From: an uncultured Oscillospiraceae bacterium
GTDB lineage: Bacteria; Bacillota; Clostridia; Oscillospirales; Oscillospiraceae
Length of the DNA stretch: 28,709 nt
Assembly (NCBI GenBank): GCA_910584835.1
Contig: CAJUEG010000033.1
Coordinates: 1-28,709 of the forward strand
Direction: 5' to 3'
The notes beneath the pieces are model-generated. The model did not search any database, was not told the origin of the DNA, and was given only the letters and a program-made list of their open reading frames with translations. This document shows positions 24,341 to 28,709 of this stretch, in pieces (position 1 is the stretch's first letter; every line of letters begins with the position of its first letter). A program made the position numbers and the translations under genes.

Positions 24341-24724
24341 TCAGCCGCCGCCCGCCAGCTCCTTCTGGACGTATTTGGGCAGCTTGGACACCACCAGCTG
24401 GTAGGACATATCGCACAGGTCCTTGAGCACAATGTCGGGCAGCTCTCCGTCCAGCAGGGCGGCCACCCACAGCTTTTTGTCGCAGTAGAAGCCGGGGAGT
24501 ATGTCCGGGTACTGCTCCCGGAAGGCCTCGGCCAGCCGGGGGTCGCATTTGAGGTTCACCAGGTCGTGGTCGTTGTAACGCTCGTCCTTCATTCCCCGGG
24601 GGGAGCACACGGCGGCGAACAGCTTGCCCCGCACCATGTAGCGGTGCCAGCCCCACTCCAGCTTGAAATCCTTCTCCGCGCCGGGCTTTTCCAGCAGATA
24701 TTGGTCCAGCCACTCGTATTTCAT
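24341..24724 (-). CDS. MmcQ/YjbR-family protein
   Basis: 127 residues matching the YjbR (CyaY-like fold) family: an N-terminal helix (WLDQYLLEKPGAEKDF), then YMVRGKLFAAVC, a DLVNLKCDPRLAEAFREQYPDI block and LLDGELPDIVLKDLCDMSYQLVVSKLPK. These residues fit the double-wing DNA-binding-like fold; the role is unknown despite the DNA-binding annotation. It starts 17 bases after the M28 peptidase gene, with AGAGGAGG as ribosome site. It is the last gene before the uvrA promoter. Confidence 0.88.
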   Translation of the reverse strand: MKYEWLDQYLLEKPGAEKDFKLEWGWHRYMVRGKLFAAVCSPRGMKDERYNDHDLVNLKCDPRLAEAFREQYPDILPGFYCDKKLWVAALLDGELPDIVLKDLCDMSYQLVVSKLPKYVQKELAGGG

Positions 24725-24741
24725 GGGTGCGTCCTCCTCTG

Positions 24742-25674
24742 TCAGCCCAGGCCGGCGATGTACCGCAAAGCGCCGTCCCGGAGCAGGGTAATGTTGGCCT
24801 CGTCCAGCACCGTGTCTTTACTGGTGTGGATGCGGTCCATGTAATAGCCGGCCACCTTGTTATGCTTCAGGGCGCACACCCCCACGCCCTTCTTGAAGTT
24901 GGCGTTGTCCGAGGGATACATGCTGAACCCCCGCACCACCTGCACATCCTTATCCCCCGCGGGCAGAAAGGCGGCCTCAATGCGGCTGAGAGCGGCCTCG
25001 TCCTTTTTCAGCCGCCGCCGGGGCAGGAAGTGGATGGAGTCCCCGTCGCCCACGCAGTCGAAGTTGAGCACAGGGGTGTTCTTTTTCGCCTTCTTGTGCT
25101 TTTTGGCAAAGGCGGAGGAGCCGAACATTCCCTTTTCCTCGTTGTCGAAGAACACAAAGCACACCCTCTCACGGTGCTCGGGGGGCAGGGCCAGGGCGGC
25201 CTCCACCAGGGTGAGCACGCCGCTGGTGTTGTCGTTGGCGGTGTGCCGGTTGGCTTTGCCGTCGAAAATCCACCAGATGAAAAACACGCACAGGCCCATG
25301 GAGGCCAGCGGCATCAGCCACCACAGCACCGCCTCCGGCGCAAAAGCGGTCAGCACACCCTCCGCCAGGGCGATGGCCAGGAATAGCGGAATCACGATGA
25401 GTATCTGGTACAGCACAAAGAAAAACGGATTGCGGGGGGTGATGAAGTTGGGAACGGGCAGCACGGCCTGGGTGTCGTAGTGGGCGGTGAGCAGCACCTG
25501 GGCCTTGTCCGGGTCGCCCGCCACCACGTTTCGGGCGGCAAAGCCCTCCTCCACGCGGGGGGAATACCCCGCCGCCTCCAGCTCCCCGCACAGCCAGGCG
25601 CGGAACGTCTCCTTCTGCTTTCTGGACTTGCGCACCTGCATCTCGGTCAGGATTTTTCTCGACTGCTCCGTCAT
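24742..25674 (-). CDS. M28-family metallopeptidase with inserted membrane segments
   Basis: 310 residues from the ATG at 25674. The zinc ligands and catalytic residues of an M28 aminopeptidase are recognisable: H65/D67 in LTAHYDTQ, D148 in TANDNTSG, E179-E180 in FFDNEEKGMFGS, an aspartate in LNFDCVGDGD, and a late histidine in DRIHTSKDT. Unusually, between the first motif (65-67) and the second (148) are two hydrophobic segments, about 84-105 and 114-136, so the active site is built on either side of a membrane hairpin. It should cleave N-terminal residues from peptides at the membrane; the facing side is not certain. It begins 4 bases after the ybaK stop, so the two are tightly coupled. Confidence 0.85.
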   Translation of the reverse strand: MTEQSRKILTEMQVRKSRKQKETFRAWLCGELEAAGYSPRVEEGFAARNVVAGDPDKAQVLLTAHYDTQAVLPVPNFITPRNPFFFVLYQILIVIPLFLAIALAEGVLTAFAPEAVLWWLMPLASMGLCVFFIWWIFDGKANRHTANDNTSGVLTLVEAALALPPEHRERVCFVFFDNEEKGMFGSSAFAKKHKKAKKNTPVLNFDCVGDGDSIHFLPRRRLKKDEAALSRIEAAFLPAGDKDVQVVRGFSMYPSDNANFKKGVGVCALKHNKVAGYYMDRIHTSKDTVLDEANITLLRDGALRYIAGLG

Positions 25675-25678
25675 CTCT

Positions 25679-26170
25679 CTACCCCTCCACAATGATGTCC
25701 GCCGTGGCAGCGCCCACCAGGGCGATCAAATCCGCCGGTTTCAGCTCCACCTGGAAGCCCACCTTTCCGGCGGACACGCAGATGGTCCCGTGGTCCAGGC
25801 AGCTCTGGTGGAACACGGTGGGGAACCGCTTTTTCATCCCCACCGGGGAACAGCCGCCGTGGACGTAGCCCGTCAAGGGCAGCAGCTCCTTCGCCGGAAG
25901 CATCGCCACGGACTTCTCCCCCACCGCCTTCGCCGCTTTTTTCAGGTCCAGGGCGGCCTCCACCGGGATGTCGAACACGTAGTGCCCGCCGGAGGCCCCT
26001 TTTGCCACCAGGGTCTTGAACACCGCCGCCGGGTCCTGACCCAGCAGCCGGGCCACCGTCACGCCGTCGGGGGCGGCGTCGCCAACGGGATAGCTGTGGG
26101 CGGTATAGGGCACCTTTTTCTGGTCCAGCACCCGCATGACGTTGGTTTTTTCCTCTTTTTGCTTTGCCAT
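25679..26170 (-). CDS. ybaK: Cys-tRNA(Pro)/Cys-tRNA(Cys) deacylase YbaK
   Basis: 163 residues from the ATG at 26170 (AGGTG upstream; two further in-frame starts lie just before it). The conserved catalytic-site lysine is K52 in VFKTLVAKG, and the GGxSPxG motif is GGCSPVGMKK. FDIPVEAALDLKKAAKA and DLIALVGAATADI match the family. YbaK hydrolyses cysteine wrongly attached to tRNA-Pro by prolyl-tRNA synthetase, acting in trans in the cytoplasm. It follows the XRE gene by 21 bases and precedes the M28 gene by 4. Confidence 0.93.
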   Translation of the reverse strand: MAKQKEEKTNVMRVLDQKKVPYTAHSYPVGDAAPDGVTVARLLGQDPAAVFKTLVAKGASGGHYVFDIPVEAALDLKKAAKAVGEKSVAMLPAKELLPLTGYVHGGCSPVGMKKRFPTVFHQSCLDHGTICVSAGKVGFQVELKPADLIALVGAATADIIVEG

Positions 26171-26191
26171 ACGCATCACCTGTCTGCCTGA

Positions 26192-26410
26192 TTAAGGTTC
26201 GTCGGTCCGCCCCAGGAGATAGTCGGCGGAGACATTGAAATAATCCGCGAGAAATGCCAGGGTCGTGGTTGGAATGTTTATCTGGCCGTATTCCACTTTT
26301 TGATAGTGGCTGGGGGTACTGCCCAAAATTTCAGCCATATTTTTTTGGGTCAGACCGTTCTGCTTCCGCAAACTGCGAATTCGTGCTCCCATTGTTTGTA
26401 ATAATTCCAT
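26192..26410 (-). CDS. XRE-family transcriptional regulator
   Basis: 72 residues from the ATG at 26410 (GAGGTG upstream). The helix-turn-helix spans about 9-62: ARIRSLRKQNGLTQKNMAEIL, then STPSHYQKVEYGQINIP and LADYFNVSADYLLGR, a typical Cro/C1-type domain with no added sensor domain. It is transcribed away from the small gene at 26496, and the region between carries a palindrome that overlaps a perfect promoter, a classic autoregulated repressor layout. GC content is lower than that of the surrounding housekeeping genes, hinting at origin from a mobile element. It may be cotranscribed with ybaK downstream. Confidence 0.9.
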   Translation of the reverse strand: MELLQTMGARIRSLRKQNGLTQKNMAEILGSTPSHYQKVEYGQINIPTTTLAFLADYFNVSADYLLGRTDEP

Positions 26411-26420
26411 GCCGCACCTC

Positions 26421-26449
26421 TTGACACACAGCGAAATTGTGTGTATAAT
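26421..26449 (+). promoter_or_regulatory. Perfect sigma-A promoter with an operator-like palindrome in the spacer
   Basis: TTGACA (26421-26426), a 17-base spacer and TATAAT (26444-26449) match the full consensus. The inverted repeat ACACACA (26424-26430) and TGTGTGT (26438-26444), 7 bases apart, spans the spacer and both hexamer edges, so a bound dimer would block polymerase. The divergent XRE protein is the obvious candidate. The promoter drives the 80-residue gene at 26496. Confidence 0.85.
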
Positions 26450-26495
26450 CATTTATATATAGCGCAGTGAGAATGTGTATATGGAGGATGGATCA

Positions 26496-26738
26496 ATGAA
26501 TGCTTTTTATGAATGGCTCTACGAAAACTACGCGAAACCCCGCCTGTCCGGCTCCCAGCTCTCATCTGTTTACCGCGCACAGAGTCAGGAGTGGCAGGCT
26601 GCGGCGGAAAAGCTGCCCCGGCGCGACCGCCTGCTGTCCTATGATTTGATGGAAACGGCCAAAGATGACTGGGGCGCCCTGGCATTTGCCTGTGGGGTTC
26701 AGGCAGGGCTTGCCCTCACCGCGGGGCTTAAAGAGTGA
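26496..26738 (+). CDS. Small unknown protein under the XRE-controlled promoter
   Basis: 80 residues from the ATG at 26496 (GGAGG 8 bases upstream). It begins MNAFYEWLYENYAKPRLSG, has a charged helical middle (SQEWQAAAEKLPRRDRLLSYDLMETAKDD), and ends in a hydrophobic helix, ALAFACGVQAGLALTAGL. The build (aromatic N-terminal helix, long helix, final G-rich helix) recalls small phage or integrative-element proteins such as DUF6809 types, but I cannot confirm a family. A perfect promoter that must normally be repressed, and a divergent XRE gene, suggest a conditionally expressed accessory gene. It converges on uvrB with only 10 bases between stops and no evident terminator. Confidence 0.75.
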   Translation: MNAFYEWLYENYAKPRLSGSQLSSVYRAQSQEWQAAAEKLPRRDRLLSYDLMETAKDDWGALAFACGVQAGLALTAGLKE

Positions 26739-26748
26739 GCCATGGGGA

Positions 26749-28709
26749 TTATTTCCCGCTTCCCCGCAGCTTGATGATCTGGTCCCGCAGGGCCGCGGCC
26801 ACCTCGAACTCCAGCATCTTGGCCGCCTCCTTCATCTGCTTCTCCAGGCCGGCGATGGCCTCCATGCGCTGGAGCTTGGTCATCTGGGACAGCTCCTTGT
26901 CGTTGTAGTCCGGCTTGTCCTCCGCGGACAGCGCCATCAGCTCCCGCACCGCCTTCTTCACCGTCCTGGGCACGATGCCGTGGGCTTTATTAAACGCATC
27001 CTGCTTCTCCCGGCGGCGCTCCGTCTCCTCCATGGCCCGCTGCATGGAGGGGGTGACGGTGTCGGCGTACAAAATCACCACGCCGTCGGCGTTCCGGGCC
27101 GCCCGCCCGATGGTCTGGATCAGGGAGGTCTCCGAGCGGAGGAAGCCCTCCTTGTCCGCGTCCAGGATGGCCACCAGGGACACCTCCGGCAGGTCCAGCC
27201 CCTCCCGGAGCAGGTTGATGCCCACCAGCACATCGAACTCCCCCAGCCGCAGGTCCCGGATGATCTCCATGCGCTCGATGGTGTCGATGTCGTGGTGCAT
27301 ATACCGCACCCGGATGCCCGCGCCCTTCAGGTAGTCGGTGAGGCTCTCCGCCATCTTCTTGGTGAGGGTGGTGACCAGTACCCGCTCGTCCCTTGCCGTC
27401 CGGGCGGTGATCTCCCCGATGAGGTCGTCGATCTGGCCGTCCACCGGGCGCACCTCCACCCGGGGGTCGAGAAGCCCCGTGGGCCGGATGACCTGCTCCA
27501 CAATCTGCCCCGAGCGCTCCCGCTCGTACTCGCCGGGGGTGGCGGACACGTACACCACCTGGTTGAGCCGCTTCTCGAACTCGTCAAATTTCAGCGGCCG
27601 GTTGTCGAAGGCGCAGGGCAGGCGGAAGCCGTACTCCACCAGGGTGGTCTTTCTCGCCCGGTCACCGTTGAACATGGCCCGGACCTGGGGCAGGGTGGCG
27701 TGGCTCTCGTCGATGAACAGCACGAAGTCCTTGGGGAAGTAGTCCAGCAGGGTGTGAGGGGGCGAGCCCACCGGGCGCCCCTCGATCACCCGGGAGTAGT
27801 TCTCGATGCCGGAGCAGTAGCCCAGCTCCTGCATCATCTCAATGTCGTACATGGTGCGCTGCTTGATGCGCTGGGCCTCAATGAGCTTGTTCTCCGATTC
27901 AAAGAAGGCCACCCGCTCCTCCATCTCCTTGTAGATGTCCTGGATGGCGGCGTCCATCTTCTCCTTGGGGGTGACGTAGTGGGTGGCGGGCCAGACGGGG
28001 ATGTTGTTCAGCCGCCGGATGGGGGCCCCGGTCACCACGTTGATTTCGGACAGGCGGTCGATCTCGTCCCCGAAGAACTCCACCCGGATGGCGGTGTCCT
28101 TCCAGTAGGCGGGCCAGATCTCCACCGTGTCCCCCCGCACCCGGAACATGTTGCGCTCAAAGGCGATGTCGTTTCGCTCGTAGCGGATGGCCACCAGCTT
28201 TTTCAGCAGCTCCTCAATTTTGATGACCGTCCCCACCCGCAGGGCCACCATCATCTTGGCGAAGTCCTCCGGCTCGCCCAGGCCGTAGATGCAGGACACG
28301 GAGGATACCACGATCACGTCCCGCCGCTCCAGCAGGGAGGCGGTGGCGGACAGCCGCAGCCGGTCGATCTCCTCGTTGACGGAGGAGTCCTTTTCAATAA
28401 AGGTGTCGGTGTGGGGGATATAGGCCTCCGGCTGGTAGTAGTCGTAATAGGAGACGAAATACTCCACCGCGTTGCGGGGGAAGAACTCCTTGAACTCAGC
28501 GCACAGCTGGGCGGCCAGCGTCTTGTTGTGGGCCAGCACCAGGGTGGGCCGCTGGACCGCCTCGATCACCTTGGCCATGGTATAGGTCTTGCCCGAGCCG
28601 GTGACGCCCAGCAGGGTCTGCTCGTCCAGCCCGTTTTCGATGCCCGCCGCCAGCGCGGCGATGGCCTCCGGCTGGTCGCCGCTGGGGGTGTATTCCGATA
28701 TGACTTCAA
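26749..28709 (-). CDS. uvrB: Excinuclease ABC subunit B, first few codons outside the window
   Basis: 652 residues are visible; family length is about 660, so only a handful are missing at the N terminus. The window edge opens with EVISEYTPSGDQPEA, then the Walker A GVTGSGKTYT. Further motifs are the beta-hairpin region VSYYDYYQPEAYIPHTDTFIEKD, DEIDRL, helicase motif II DESHATLPQ, VVYVSATPGEYE, GINLLREGLDLPEVSLVAILDADKEGFLRS and QTIGRAARN, and the C-terminal UVR domain ending EFEVAAALRDQI. UvrB receives DNA from UvrA, verifies damage and positions UvrC. It is on the same strand as uvrA, but five genes lie between them. Confidence 0.97.
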   Translation of the reverse strand, partial: EVISEYTPSGDQPEAIAALAAGIENGLDEQTLLGVTGSGKTYTMAKVIEAVQRPTLVLAHNKTLAAQLCAEFKEFFPRNAVEYFVSYYDYYQPEAYIPHTDTFIEKDSSVNEEIDRLRLSATASLLERRDVIVVSSVSCIYGLGEPEDFAKMMVALRVGTVIKIEELLKKLVAIRYERNDIAFERNMFRVRGDTVEIWPAYWKDTAIRVEFFGDEIDRLSEINVVTGAPIRRLNNIPVWPATHYVTPKEKMDAAIQDIYKEMEERVAFFESENKLIEAQRIKQRTMYDIEMMQELGYCSGIENYSRVIEGRPVGSPPHTLLDYFPKDFVLFIDESHATLPQVRAMFNGDRARKTTLVEYGFRLPCAFDNRPLKFDEFEKRLNQVVYVSATPGEYERERSGQIVEQVIRPTGLLDPRVEVRPVDGQIDDLIGEITARTARDERVLVTTLTKKMAESLTDYLKGAGIRVRYMHHDIDTIERMEIIRDLRLGEFDVLVGINLLREGLDLPEVSLVAILDADKEGFLRSETSLIQTIGRAARNADGVVILYADTVTPSMQRAMEETERRREKQDAFNKAHGIVPRTVKKAVRELMALSAEDKPDYNDKELSQMTKLQRMEAIAGLEKQMKEAAKMLEFEVAAALRDQIIKLRGSGK

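Overview
This is a GC-rich (mid-60s %) bacterial chromosome segment of ordinary single-copy genes. It has no rRNA, tRNA, CRISPR array or transposase that I can see. Firmicute-type content (a UPF0237/UPF0210 pair, mtaB, a glucose-family PTS, an SLH-domain exported protein, strong GGAGG ribosome sites, several GTG/TTG starts, a perfect Bacillus-type parS) together with high GC suggests a gut Clostridia member of the Oscillospiraceae type (Flavonifractor/Pseudoflavonifractor-like). The assignment is an inference from gene content, not from a marker gene.

Layout. 1-2617 (minus): operon yfbR - GNAT - ACT(UPF0237) - UPF0210, the last cut by the window edge. 2788-5716 (plus): mtaB, an MscS channel and tmk. 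5919-8839 (plus): GlcNAc/glucose-type PTS EIICB, separate EIIA and a short-chain dehydrogenase, preceded by a leader full of symmetric sequences. 8883-11005 (minus): a compact operon of NfeD, a 52-residue membrane protein, an SPFH/stomatin protein, a zinc-ribbon protein and a DUF4177-like protein. 11227-14228 (plus): THUMP/RlmL-type rRNA methyltransferase, lipid kinase and a lower-GC nitrilase-family gene. 14589-15787 (minus): tsaE-tsaB. 15967-18236 (plus): a RodA/FtsW polymerase and an SLH-domain secreted protein. 18320-24219 (minus): uvrA, a small multidrug export family protein, a histidine phosphatase, an unknown membrane-anchored protein and an M32 carboxypeptidase, with a parS site just upstream of the last. 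24341-26410 (minus): XRE regulator, ybaK, a membrane-inserted M28 peptidase and a YjbR protein. 26496-26738 (plus): a small unknown protein driven by a perfect consensus promoter. 26749-28709 (minus): uvrB, missing only its first few codons.

Functional themes: tRNA quality and modification (TsaB and TsaE make t6A, MtaB thiomethylates it, YbaK clears mischarged tRNA), nucleotide metabolism (YfbR, Tmk), DNA repair (UvrA, UvrB), envelope growth and stress (RodA, MscS, NfeD/SPFH, SLH), and sugar uptake (PTS).

The most unusual signal is a short interspersed hairpin-forming repeat, present three times (1111-1275, 12346-12437, 14414-14684). Each copy lies at the 3' end of a gene and in the same orientation relative to that gene. 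Two copies are read in frame and add a related tail (SAEKR-x-AR-x-LGAER) to two unrelated proteins, the RlmL-type methyltransferase and TsaB. The third touches the stop codon of the ACT protein gene and separates it from its usual partner. Other leads are the exact parS site, an operator-like palindrome inside a perfect sigma-A promoter next to an XRE gene, the NfeD/SPFH operon with extra small proteins, and face-to-face promoters between tsaE and rodA.
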